Positions 1 to 7,461 of a stretch of 64,000 nucleotides of DNA are shown here, piece after piece. Source of the DNA: Flavobacterium alkalisoli (GTDB taxonomy: Bacteria > Bacteroidota > Bacteroidia > Flavobacteriales > Flavobacteriaceae). The position numbers and the translations under genes are program-made. Location of the stretch: NCBI RefSeq assembly GCF_008000935.1, contig NZ_CP042831.1, positions 930,001-994,000 of the forward strand, in the 5' to 3' direction. The notes beneath the pieces were generated by a model. The model worked only from the letters and a program-made list of their open reading frames with translations. It made no database searches and was not told the DNA's origin. Within the stretch, counting starts at the first letter, position 1. Each line of letters starts with the position of its first letter.

Positions 1-892
1 CCTTAGGATCTTCCTTTTTAAATTCGGGCTGTATGTTAACGTGGTTAATGCCAAATTTTTCATACAACACATCCTCAATATCCTGTAACAGTACATTAAA
101 CTGCGATAGTGTAATATCGTGCGTACAGTCTAAATGTGCTTCCAGGTGCAGTTCTTCCTCGTTTAGGTGCCAAACGTGAATGTGGTGCAGTTTATTAACA
201 CCCTCAATTTTGTGTACTTCCCTAACTATGGCTTTAATGTCTATAAATTCGGGCGTGAACAGCATCAGCATTTTGGTGGATTTTAATAACAGGTCTGCCC
301 CTACTACTACCAGGTAAATGGCAATAATAAGTGTCATAACCCCGTCTACCCAGTACAGTTCAAAATACTTCATCATTATACCGCCTACCAGTACGGCTAC
401 CGATGCCATCATGTCTGTTAATAAGTGCAGGTAAGCCGATTTCATGTTCAGGTTATGGTCGGCATCCTTTTTAAGCAACAGTACCGAAAGTCCGTTTACT
501 ACGATACCTAAAACCGACAACCATATAACCAGCCCCGGCTTGATAATAACCGGTTCAAAAAAACGGGTAATTGCCTCATAAATAAGGTAAATGGCTACAA
601 GAACAAGAGTAAGGGAATTTACAAAAGCCGCAATAAGCTCTGATCGCTTAAGCCCAAAGGTTTGGGAAATGGTGGCTTTTTTTCGGGAGAGTTTATGGGC
701 CACATAACTTATTACCAGCGAAAGTACATCGCTAAAGTTATGCAACGCATCAGACAATAAGGCCAGGCTGCCGGAAATTATTCCTCCCACAACCTGGGCT
801 ATTGTTATTAGTGTATTGAGCAATATGGAAAAAAGCAGGTTTTTTCCCTCAACCTCATGTTTATGTATACGATGATGATGGTGCCCGCTCAC
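1..892 (-). CDS. Cation diffusion facilitator (CDF) metal exporter, C-terminus cut by window edge
   Basis: The minus-strand frame is open from a GTG at 892 to the window edge, giving about 297 residues. The N-terminus is His-rich (SGHHHHRIHKH), as in CzcD/ZitB-type zinc/cobalt/cadmium exporters. TM2 carries SDALHNFSD and TM5 carries HLLTDMMASV, the paired HxxxD metal sites of the family. About six hydrophobic segments are followed by a cytoplasmic ferredoxin-like domain containing HIHVWHLNEEELHLEAH. The family exchanges divalent metal for protons in the inner membrane. The gene starts 14 bp after the rpiB stop, so the two are probably co-transcribed. The GTG start is chosen because no ATG lies upstream before rpiB and the His-rich leader is family-typical. 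The metal specificity cannot be read from sequence. Confidence 0.9.
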   Translation of the reverse strand, partial: MSGHHHHRIHKHEVEGKNLLFSILLNTLITIAQVVGGIISGSLALLSDALHNFSDVLSLVISYVAHKLSRKKATISQTFGLKRSELIAAFVNSLTLVLVAIYLIYEAITRFFEPVIIKPGLVIWLSVLGIVVNGLSVLLLKKDADHNLNMKSAYLHLLTDMMASVAVLVGGIMMKYFELYWVDGVMTLIIAIYLVVVGADLLLKSTKMLMLFTPEFIDIKAIVREVHKIEGVNKLHHIHVWHLNEEELHLEAHLDCTHDITLSQFNVLLQDIEDVLYEKFGINHVNIQPEFKKEDPK

Positions 893-906
893 TACAATTT
901 ATGTTT

Positions 907-1335
907 TTAACAAGGTATTTTGTTTACTCTGTTCTGGTGTCTTCCGCCTTCAAAATCGGTGTTTAAAAACGTGTCTACCATTTCTATTGCCTGTTGTATA
1001 GAAGTGTAACGGGCAGGTATGCTAATAATATTAGCATCGTTATGTTGGCGCGCCAGCGCCGCGATTTCTTTTATCCAGCATAGTGCAGCCCTAATTTTCT
1101 GGTGTTTGTTAACACTCATGGCAACACCGTTACCGCTACCACATATAATAATACCAAAATCGGCAACACCGTTTTCAACATCATTAGCAACCGGGTGTAC
1201 AAAGTCTGGATAGTCTACACTGTCAAAAGTATCTGTACCGTGGTTAATAACTTCTATACCTTTGTCCTCCAGGTATTTTACAATGGCTTTTTTATAGTCA
1301 GGACCTGCGTGGTCGTTACCAATTGAAATTTTCAT
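907..1335 (-). CDS. rpiB: Ribose-5-phosphate isomerase B
   Basis: The 142 residues match the usual length of the RpiB/LacAB family, which interconverts ribose 5-phosphate and ribulose 5-phosphate in the non-oxidative pentose phosphate pathway. The N-terminal SIGNDHAG phosphate-binding motif is present. So is IICGSGNGVAMSVNKH, with the presumed catalytic Cys at residue 65, and the RAALCW...A.LAR.HNDANI region. It is a cytosolic enzyme, upstream of the CDF exporter gene with a 14 bp gap. A TAACTTTG -7 box lies about 40 bp upstream of the ATG. Nothing is unusual in the sequence. Confidence 0.95.
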   Translation of the reverse strand: MKISIGNDHAGPDYKKAIVKYLEDKGIEVINHGTDTFDSVDYPDFVHPVANDVENGVADFGIIICGSGNGVAMSVNKHQKIRAALCWIKEIAALARQHNDANIISIPARYTSIQQAIEMVDTFLNTDFEGGRHQNRVNKIPC

Positions 1336-1371
1336 ACGTTTCTGCTGTAATTAAATATTAAATTTACCCTG

Positions 1372-1379
1372 CAAAGTTA
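1372..1379 (-). promoter_or_regulatory. -7 promoter box of rpiB
   Basis: On the minus strand this reads TAACTTTG, matching the Bacteroidetes -7 consensus TAnnTTTG. It would start transcription about 30 nt before the rpiB ATG. I see no clear TTG -33 element at 17-23 bp. Confidence 0.5.
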
Positions 1380-1439
1380 CCAAGAATTAAGCATCCTTAA
1401 TAGTATAGCAAGTTAATTTATCTTTCCTGCCTGATTTTC

Positions 1440-1900
1440 AGCACCTTGACTTTCTGTAAAAATGTTAAATTTTTGAATTGTTAACAGAATATGTAAATGT
1501 ACTGAAAACTAAGTAGTTAAATTTTAACAGTTATTGTTCATAACTTTAAATAGAAAAAAGTAAAATTTTTGAGAACCTATTGAAAATTTTCGTAATCCAA
1601 AACCTAACCTTCCTATCCAAATTTATTTCTTACTTTTTCTTTGAAAGTTATGAAAAGGTTAACAAGGGTTATTAACAGCAATTAACAGGGTAAGTTTTCA
1701 AACAAAACAATTAAAAAACACTAATTAACCATTGTTAATAACCTGTACCCCTTTTTACAAAAAACCTTTATTTTGAATTGTTTACAATTTCTTAACTTTG
1801 TTAATACCTTTGTATAAAATTGTATAACTCACTTAAAAAACAAATCGGAAGAAAGTTATACCCGTTATTAACACGCAATAATCATCATCATAAAGATTTC
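1440..1900. other. Candidate replication origin (AT-rich gap with DnaA-box-like nonamers)
   Basis: The 625 bp between rpiB (start at 1335) and the DUF2007 gene (stop at 1961) contains no plausible gene and is very AT-rich. The nonamer TTATTAACA occurs at 1669-1677 and 1865-1873, and its reverse complement TGTTAATAA at 1733-1741. It differs by one base from the general DnaA-box consensus TTATNCACA. Looser relatives (GTTAACA, AATTAACA, TTGTTAATA) fill the rest of the gap. Genes run away on both sides: CDF and rpiB leftward, rnr and its followers rightward. parS sites lie 17 kb away. This is inference. dnaA is not in the window, and a lone TTATTAACA also occurs at 13197. Confidence 0.4.
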
Positions 1901-1960
1901 AAAATTTTAAAAAAGCTTTTTTTGTTTTTAATGAATGTTGAAAACCTTTATAACTTTTGA

Positions 1961-2200
1961 TCAGACGATTTTTAAATTGGATTGATCTTCAAAGTTGCTG
2001 AGTATCTCTTTTACGGTTTCCAGATCGTTAGGATGTACTTTGAGTTTGATTCCTCCCAGTGCGTGCGAATAGAAAGGAGCGAGGCCCGTAATGGTTTCGT
2101 TCTCGAAATAAAAGCTTATACCGGCCTCTGTTAATAAGTGCTTCAGTATGGTAATTTCATGCGGATAGCTGTATACAGCTGCTACTATAAAATTTGTCAT
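1961..2200 (-). CDS. DUF2007 domain protein
   Basis: This 79-residue cytosolic protein fits the DUF2007 (putative signal-transducing protein) family. Its IVAAVYSYPHEITILKHLL opening and the ...ALGGIKLKVHPNDLETVKEIL end are typical of the small ferredoxin-like fold. The family is often compared with PII-type small regulators, but no biochemical role is established. It stands alone on the minus strand, divergent from rnr, and next to the possible origin region. Its downstream side has no strong hairpin. Confidence 0.8.
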   Translation of the reverse strand: MTNFIVAAVYSYPHEITILKHLLTEAGISFYFENETITGLAPFYSHALGGIKLKVHPNDLETVKEILSNFEDQSNLKIV

Positions 2201-2316
2201 ATGTAAATGAGGTTCAGTATTATCCCTATAAATTTAGTAAGTAAAAGTTATTATTTCATTAATTGTGGTAACTATTCTGTAAGTAATTTGTAATTTTCAG
2301 CATTATTAAAATATAT

Positions 2317-4506
2317 ATGAGTAAAAAAAGAAACGGAAAACCAACCGTAAAGATGGAAAAAGACTTTTCCAGAAAGATTTTTAAAATACTCTCTAAAGAT
2401 CCCAATAAGCTATTTAACTACAAGCAGATAGCAGCTGCTCTTGAACTTAACGATACAAAAAGCAGAAACGAGATTATAAAAGAGTTAAAATACCTTGCCT
2501 CTAAAGAAAAGATTGAAGAAGTGGAAAGAGGGAAATACAGGGTTATATCTAAAGCCGATTATATTGAAGGAACTATAGATATGACCAGCAGGAAAACTGC
2601 CTATTTTGTATCTACAGAACTTGAAGACGATGTTTTTATACCTACCGGTAACCTTAATAAAGCTTTAGACGGAGACAAGGTTAAGGTTTATATCTATAAC
2701 CGAAGAAGAGGAAGAAGACCTGAAGGAGAGGTAGTTGAAATTATTGAAAGGGCCAAAACAGAATTTGTAGGCGTTATTGATATACAAAAGAACTTTGCTT
2801 TTGTAAGTACTGCAAACCCTAAAATGTATACTGATATTTTTGTTCCTAAGAATAAATTAGGCAATGCCGAAAACGGAGATGTTGTACTTGTAAAGATAGA
2901 AGACTGGCCTGAAAAGGCAGACAGCCCTTTTGGAGAGGTTTTAAGGGTACTTGGACGCCCTGGTGAGCACAATACCGAGATACACGCTATTTTGGCCGAA
3001 TACGGGCTTCCTTACGACTTCCCTGTGGATGTCGAGGCCTATGCACAAAAGATAGATACATCAATCAAAGAAGAAGAGATTGCAAACAGGAGGGATATGC
3101 GTAAGGTACTTACCTTTACCATAGACCCTAAAGATGCAAAGGATTTTGATGATGCCTTATCGTTCCAAAAGCTTGAAAACGGTAATTATGAAGTAGGTAT
3201 TCATATCGCCGATGTATCGTACTATCTTGAAGAAGGTACCCTACTGGACGAAGAAGCTTACAGCAGGGCAACCTCTGTTTACCTGGTAGACAGGGTAGTA
3301 CCTATGCTTCCGGAAGTACTGTCAAACTTTGCCTGTTCACTAAGGCCTAACGAAGAGAAATATACTTTCTCTGCCGTATTTGAGCTTAATGAAAAAGCAG
3401 AAGTAGTAAACCAGTGGTTTGGACGTACGGCTATTTATTCCGATCAGCGTTTTGCTTATGAGGAAGCACAAAGTGTTATCGAGACAAAAGGAAATACCAT
3501 TCCTGCAGATGTTTCATTAACAGGGGAGGAGTACCAGATAAGCAATGATATACAGGAAGCTATATTAAAGCTTGATGACCTGGCTAAGATTATGCGTAGA
3601 AAACGTATGCAGCATGGTGCCATTTCTTTTGATAAAGTGGAAGTTAAGTTCAATTTAAATGAAGAGGCAGAACCAATAGGCGTTTACTTTAAAGTAGCTA
3701 AAGATGCCAATCATCTTATTGAAGAATTTATGCTTTTAGCTAACCGTAAGGTGGCAGAATTTATAGGAAAGCAAAAACCTCAAAAAACTTTTGTTTACCG
3801 TATTCACGATGAACCGGATGAGGATAAGCTTATTAACCTGCAAACTGTAATCTCTAAGTTTGGTTATAGCATCAACTTTAAATCAAAAGATGCTATTTCT
3901 AAATCGCTTAATAATTTATTGGCAGAAGTACAGGGAAGAAAAGAACAGAATCTTGTAGATACCTTAGCGATAAGAACTATGAGTAAGGCTAAGTATTCTA
4001 CCGAAAACATAGGACATTACGGACTTGCATTTGATTATTATTCGCATTTTACATCGCCCATAAGGCGTTATCCGGATGTTATGGCACACAGATTGCTGCA
4101 ACACTATCTGGATGGAGGCAAATCGGTTGATGAAGAAGCTTATGAGGAAAAATGCAACCATTCGTCTAACATGGAAAACCTGGCTGCCAATGCAGAGCGT
4201 GACAGTATTAAATACATGCAGGTTAAGTACATGCTGGATCATAAGGACGAGGAATTCTTAGGTGTGATATCAGGTGTTACCGAATGGGGTATTTATGTGG
4301 AGATAGTTTCTAACAAATGTGAAGGTATGTGCCGCATTCGTGAAATTAAAGATGATTATTACACTTTTGATGAAAAGCAATATGCTTTAGTAGGTGAGGT
4401 AACCCATAATTTATTACAGCTGGGTGATGAAGTTTATGTAAAAGTGAAAAATGCCGACCTGGTTAAAAAGCAGCTTGATTTTCAGTTCCTTGGTAAGAAG
4501 GAGTAA
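2317..4506 (+). CDS. rnr: Ribonuclease R
   Basis: The 729-residue protein is a 3'-to-5' processive exoribonuclease that degrades structured RNA. The order is an N-terminal winged-helix region (about 15-75), cold-shock domains (about 80-215), the RNB catalytic domain with DPKDAKDFDDA (residues about 270-280, the metal-binding aspartates), and a C-terminal S1 domain (about 640-726). HYGLAFDYYSHFTSPIRRYPD is the conserved RNB end motif. The basic N-terminus (MSKKRNGK) is usual for RNase R. It is divergent from the DUF2007 gene and followed 20 bp later by a DUF2807 gene. Confidence 0.96.
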   Translation: MSKKRNGKPTVKMEKDFSRKIFKILSKDPNKLFNYKQIAAALELNDTKSRNEIIKELKYLASKEKIEEVERGKYRVISKADYIEGTIDMTSRKTAYFVSTELEDDVFIPTGNLNKALDGDKVKVYIYNRRRGRRPEGEVVEIIERAKTEFVGVIDIQKNFAFVSTANPKMYTDIFVPKNKLGNAENGDVVLVKIEDWPEKADSPFGEVLRVLGRPGEHNTEIHAILAEYGLPYDFPVDVEAYAQKIDTSIKEEEIANRRDMRKVLTFTIDPKDAKDFDDALSFQKLENGNYEVGIHIADVSYYLEEGTLLDEEAYSRATSVYLVDRVVPMLPEVLSNFACSLRPNEEKYTFSAVFELNEKAEVVNQWFGRTAIYSDQRFAYEEAQSVIETKGNTIPADVSLTGEEYQISNDIQEAILKLDDLAKIMRRKRMQHGAISFDKVEVKFNLNEEAEPIGVYFKVAKDANHLIEEFMLLANRKVAEFIGKQKPQKTFVYRIHDEPDEDKLINLQTVISKFGYSINFKSKDAISKSLNNLLAEVQGRKEQNLVDTLAIRTMSKAKYSTENIGHYGLAFDYYSHFTSPIRRYPDVMAHRLLQHYLDGGKSVDEEAYEEKCNHSSNMENLAANAERDSIKYMQVKYMLDHKDEEFLGVISGVTEWGIYVEIVSNKCEGMCRIREIKDDYYTFDEKQYALVGEVTHNLLQLGDEVYVKVKNADLVKKQLDFQFLGKKE

Positions 4507-4526
4507 TCAATCAAAATCAATAAATT

Positions 4527-5189
4527 ATGAAAAAATTCATTGTAGCTTTACTACTTGTTTCAGGTAGCATTTTTGCTCAGGAAACAAGAAACCTTGGAGA
4601 TTTTTCTACCGTAAAGGTGTTTGACCAGATTCATGTTTTAATGGTTCAGTCTGATGAAAATAAGATTCTTATTTCCGGACATGACTCTAAAGATGTGGAA
4701 GTTGTAAATAAAAATGGTGAGGTAAAAATCCGTATGAAGTTTTCCAAACTGCTTCAGGGCGATGATATTTCAGTTACTTTATATTACAAAAATGTAGATC
4801 AGATTGAAGCCAGCGAAGGTGCTTATGTTTCTTCTCAGGATACTTTTAAAAGCGTTGCTTTTGAACTTAATGTAAAAGAAGGGGCAGAGGTAAAGCTTAA
4901 TCTTGATGTACAAAAGCTTAAAAGTAAAATTAAATCGGGCGGTATAGTTACTATTACCGGTACTGCTGATAACCATGATGTTAGTATTAGTTATGGTGGT
5001 ATTTTAAATTCTAAGGATTTAACAACTAAACAAACTACAATAGGCATTAAAGCAGGAGGGGAGGCAGATGTTTATGCTACTGATTTTGTAGATGCCGAAA
5101 CTACTGCCGGAGGTGATATAGATGTTTTTGGCAGTCCTAAACAGGTTAACCAAAAGAATACCGCAGGAGGTGATATCAATATCATGTAA
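4527..5189 (+). CDS. DUF2807 (GIN domain) secreted auto-adhesin-like protein 1
   Basis: The protein has 220 residues with a signal peptide (MKKFIVALLLVSGSIFA, cleavage before QE) and is predicted periplasmic or surface exposed. The rest is a DUF2807 head-GIN domain: short beta strands separated by Gly, Asp and Asn turns (EGAYVSSQD, AGGDIDVFGSP, AGGDINIM), consistent with a right-handed beta-helix. Its function is unknown. It lies 20 bp downstream of rnr and ends in a strong hairpin terminator. The second DUF2807 gene at 5314 is a clear paralog with the same ending pattern (NVYGNPKKVN), so a tandem duplication is likely. Confidence 0.85.
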   Translation: MKKFIVALLLVSGSIFAQETRNLGDFSTVKVFDQIHVLMVQSDENKILISGHDSKDVEVVNKNGEVKIRMKFSKLLQGDDISVTLYYKNVDQIEASEGAYVSSQDTFKSVAFELNVKEGAEVKLNLDVQKLKSKIKSGGIVTITGTADNHDVSISYGGILNSKDLTTKQTTIGIKAGGEADVYATDFVDAETTAGGDIDVFGSPKQVNQKNTAGGDINIM

Positions 5190-5214
5190 ATAGCCTTGAT
5201 AATATAAAATACAG

Positions 5215-5248
5215 AATCCCGAAAGTGTAAAGCTTTCGGGATTTTTTT
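5215..5248 (+). terminator. Rho-independent terminator after the first DUF2807 gene
   Basis: An 11 bp perfect stem, AATCCCGAAAG (5215-5225) with CTTTCGGGATT (5233-5243), has a 7 nt loop and is followed by a T run to 5248. Confidence 0.9.
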
Positions 5249-5313
5249 ATTATAACTGTAACAATCAGTATATCAATACTGTCTTTAGTGGTATCAATCA
5301 TAATTATTATACC

Positions 5314-5967
5314 ATGAAAACATTATTTGTATGTGCTGCAATAGCAGTATTTCAGTTTGCGGGAGCACAAACTACTAAAAACATAAAAGGTTTTTCTAAT
5401 CTTGCTATTAGCGGAAGTATGGAAATCACACTTGTAAAATCTTCAGACAATAAAGTGGTTATTACAGAAGGTAATGAGGATGATATTAAAATAGGTACCG
5501 TAGAGGGTAACCTGGCTATCAGTAATGAATCTGACGGAGTAGAACTTACTATTTATTATAACAGTACTATTGAAGTTATTGCTATTGCCGGTGGGGCTGA
5601 AGTAAATGTAAAAGATAACATTAAAACCAAAAACCTGAATGTTAGTGTTGCCGATGGTTCAGAGGTTAACCTTAAGGCAGATGCTGATAATGTGAGTATT
5701 GCAGCAGCTTCAGGATCTGAAATTCATCTTAGTGGGAAGGCAAAAAACTTTGAGGTTCATGTAGCATCGGGTGCTGAACTTAATGCAGACAAGTTTAAAA
5801 CAGAAAACAGTTCTGCAGTTGTAGCATCAGGAGCAGAGGTATCTATTTATGCTACAGAAATGGTTAACGCAACGGTTGCTTCAGGTACGGAATTAAATGT
5901 TTATGGTAATCCTAAAAAAGTAAATGATAATACAGCTCCTGATGGTGAGTTAAATATCATCAGATAA
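5314..5967 (+). CDS. DUF2807 (GIN domain) secreted auto-adhesin-like protein 2
   Basis: The protein has 217 residues with a signal peptide ending near FQFAGAQ. It contains a DUF2807 domain rich in repeated strand-turn units: AGGAEVNV, ADGSEVNL, ASGSEIHL, ASGAELNA, ASGAEVSIY, ASGTELNVYG. The rungs (A-S/D-G-x-E-h-x-h) are far more regular than in the upstream paralog, giving a visible beta-helix ladder over residues about 95-205. Its function is unknown; a surface or periplasmic location is inferred from the signal peptide. It is transcribed separately from the first copy because a terminator separates them. Confidence 0.85.
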   Translation: MKTLFVCAAIAVFQFAGAQTTKNIKGFSNLAISGSMEITLVKSSDNKVVITEGNEDDIKIGTVEGNLAISNESDGVELTIYYNSTIEVIAIAGGAEVNVKDNIKTKNLNVSVADGSEVNLKADADNVSIAAASGSEIHLSGKAKNFEVHVASGAELNADKFKTENSSAVVASGAEVSIYATEMVNATVASGTELNVYGNPKKVNDNTAPDGELNIIR

Positions 5968-6041
5968 ACATAGTTTTTAAGCTTTTTGATGGTTTTATTT
6001 AAAAATTTAAAGTAGTAACTTGCATCAATTAAATTTAATTG

Positions 6042-6728
6042 ATGTTACAGGATATTTTAAGCGCCGTATCTTTAGGTTTTTTCTTGAGTATAATGCCCGG
6101 AGCAGTTTTTTTTGTATTACTGGAAACGAGTGTTGTTAAAGGTTTTAGAGCCGCATTAGCGTTTGATTTAGGAGCTATATTTTCCGATATTATATTTATT
6201 CTTATTGCTTATTTCAGTAGTTATAAATTGCTTCAGAATATTAAAGATGAGCCTGCCTTATTTACTTTTGGCGGGCTCATTATGGTTACATACGGTATTA
6301 TTTCTTTTATAAAGATTAATAAATCGGCTAAAAATGAGATAATAGACGACGCCTCACGCGATATTATCAAAAAGAACTACTTCAGTCTGTTTGCTAAAGG
6401 TTTCCTTCTTAATTTCATTAATATTGGTGTATTAGGGTTTTGGCTTGCCATCATCATTACCTGGGGCCCTCAGCTTGATTTAGATCCTACAAGGATATTT
6501 ATTTTCTTTACTGCGGTTATATGTACTTATTTACTTATTGATATAGGTAAAATAATGCTGGCTAAGCAGTTAAGAAGCAAACTAACCATGAATAACATAA
6601 ACAAGATTAAAAAAGGGATAAGTATCATACTTATAATTTTTGGTATTGCACTGCTAGTACAGGGTTGGTTTCCGGCAGAAAGAAAGATAATGGATTCTGC
6701 TATAGACAGGCTGGAAAACAATAATTAA
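6042..6728 (+). CDS. LysE family amino-acid exporter
   Basis: The 228-residue inner-membrane protein has six hydrophobic segments and the N-terminal LGFFLSIMPGAVFFVLLETS motif of LysE/RhtB exporters, which export amino acids or small metabolites by proton exchange. The substrate cannot be assigned. The ATG at 6042 is preferred over the TTG immediately before it. It is followed by a symmetric hairpin (6744-6777) that can terminate both this gene and transcription coming from the tRNA side. Confidence 0.85.
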   Translation: MLQDILSAVSLGFFLSIMPGAVFFVLLETSVVKGFRAALAFDLGAIFSDIIFILIAYFSSYKLLQNIKDEPALFTFGGLIMVTYGIISFIKINKSAKNEIIDDASRDIIKKNYFSLFAKGFLLNFINIGVLGFWLAIIITWGPQLDLDPTRIFIFFTAVICTYLLIDIGKIMLAKQLRSKLTMNNINKIKKGISIILIIFGIALLVQGWFPAERKIMDSAIDRLENNN

Positions 6729-6743
6729 GAAACATAAATAAAT

Positions 6744-6777
6744 AAAAAAAGCTATCATGAAAATGATAGCTTTTTTT
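6744..6777. terminator. Bidirectional terminator between the LysE gene and tRNA-Cys
   Basis: The stem GCTATCAT (6751-6758) pairs with ATGATAGC (6763-6770) around a GAAA loop. A7 precedes it and T7 follows it, so it works in both directions. Confidence 0.9.
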
Positions 6778-6781
6778 GTGG

Positions 6782-6853
6782 AGGCATCGAGCGGATTCGA
6801 ACCGCTGTAGCAGGTTTTGCAGACCTGTGCCTAAGCCCCTCGGCCACGATGCC
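6782..6853 (-). tRNA. tRNA-Cys (GCA)
   Basis: The 72 nt cloverleaf is on the minus strand. The acceptor stem GGCATCG pairs with CGATGCC, with discriminator T. The anticodon loop is CTGCAAA inside the CAGGT/ACCTG stem, with the GCA anticodon complement at 6818-6820. The T arm is AGCGG-TTCGAAT-CCGCT. No CCA is encoded. The bidirectional hairpin directly downstream would end the transcript. Confidence 0.97.
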
Positions 6854-6987
6854 ATTAGGTTTATGGTTGGCAAATTTACATATATTTTGCAGTAACGCAA
6901 GAAATTTTGAAGGTAAATTTATTTTTCCGTAAACTTCCTGCAAGATAAAATGTTTTATCTTTTTTTAATCATTTATTAATGAAAACT

Positions 6988-7347
6988 TTAGGTTCTGTAC
7001 TCTTCTAACTCAATTGTTACAGCTTCCACATCTCCGCCAATAGGAGGATTGATTTTAGAAACACCTACAATTATTCTTGATACAGCCGGAATTTCATCAA
7101 AAATCCTTTTTACTATCCTTTTTGCAACGTGTTCTAACAGTTTAGAACGTATAGCCATTTCCTCTATAACTATCTTGTTAAGATGCACATAATCAACAGT
7201 ATCATCCAGTTCATCTGTTTCCATAGATTTTCTAAGATCTGCCTTTATTTCAAGATCTACCCTGTAATCAGATCCTATCTTACTTTCCTCAACTAAACAG
7301 CCGTGGTAAGAAAATGTGCGTATATTTTTAAGTTTTATGGTTCCCAT
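6988..7347 (-). CDS. folB: Dihydroneopterin aldolase
   Basis: The 119-residue cytosolic enzyme of folate synthesis converts 7,8-dihydroneopterin to 6-hydroxymethyl-dihydropterin and glycolaldehyde. IRTFSYHGCLVEE, the DTVDYVHL segment, LLEHVAKRIVKRI and the C-terminal VSKINPPIGGDVEAVTIELE all match FolB. The length is normal. It is divergent from glnS with a 114 bp intergenic region, so the two promoters are back to back. No other folate gene is adjacent. Confidence 0.93.
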   Translation of the reverse strand: MGTIKLKNIRTFSYHGCLVEESKIGSDYRVDLEIKADLRKSMETDELDDTVDYVHLNKIVIEEMAIRSKLLEHVAKRIVKRIFDEIPAVSRIIVGVSKINPPIGGDVEAVTIELEEYRT

Positions 7348-7431
7348 AGCAATAAATTATTGTGGCGTAAAAATACAATTTATTAGCCTTTTATGCTGTT
7401 TTAAATATTCTTTAAAGTCGGGTTTTTTAAA

Positions 7432-7439
7432 TACCTTTG
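7432..7439 (+). promoter_or_regulatory. -7 promoter box of glnS
   Basis: TACCTTTG matches TAnnTTTG. Transcription would begin about 15 nt before the glnS ATG. No TTG -33 element is visible at the expected distance. Confidence 0.55.
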
Positions 7440-7461
7440 CAATCTTATTATTTTATAGTAT

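Noticed and set aside
1805..1812. TACCTTTG box on the plus strand in the candidate origin, possible promoter antisense to the DUF2007 gene
   Set aside because: The nearest TTG lies 24 bp upstream, out of the usual range, and no downstream gene in that direction is close. Chance in AT-rich DNA is likely.
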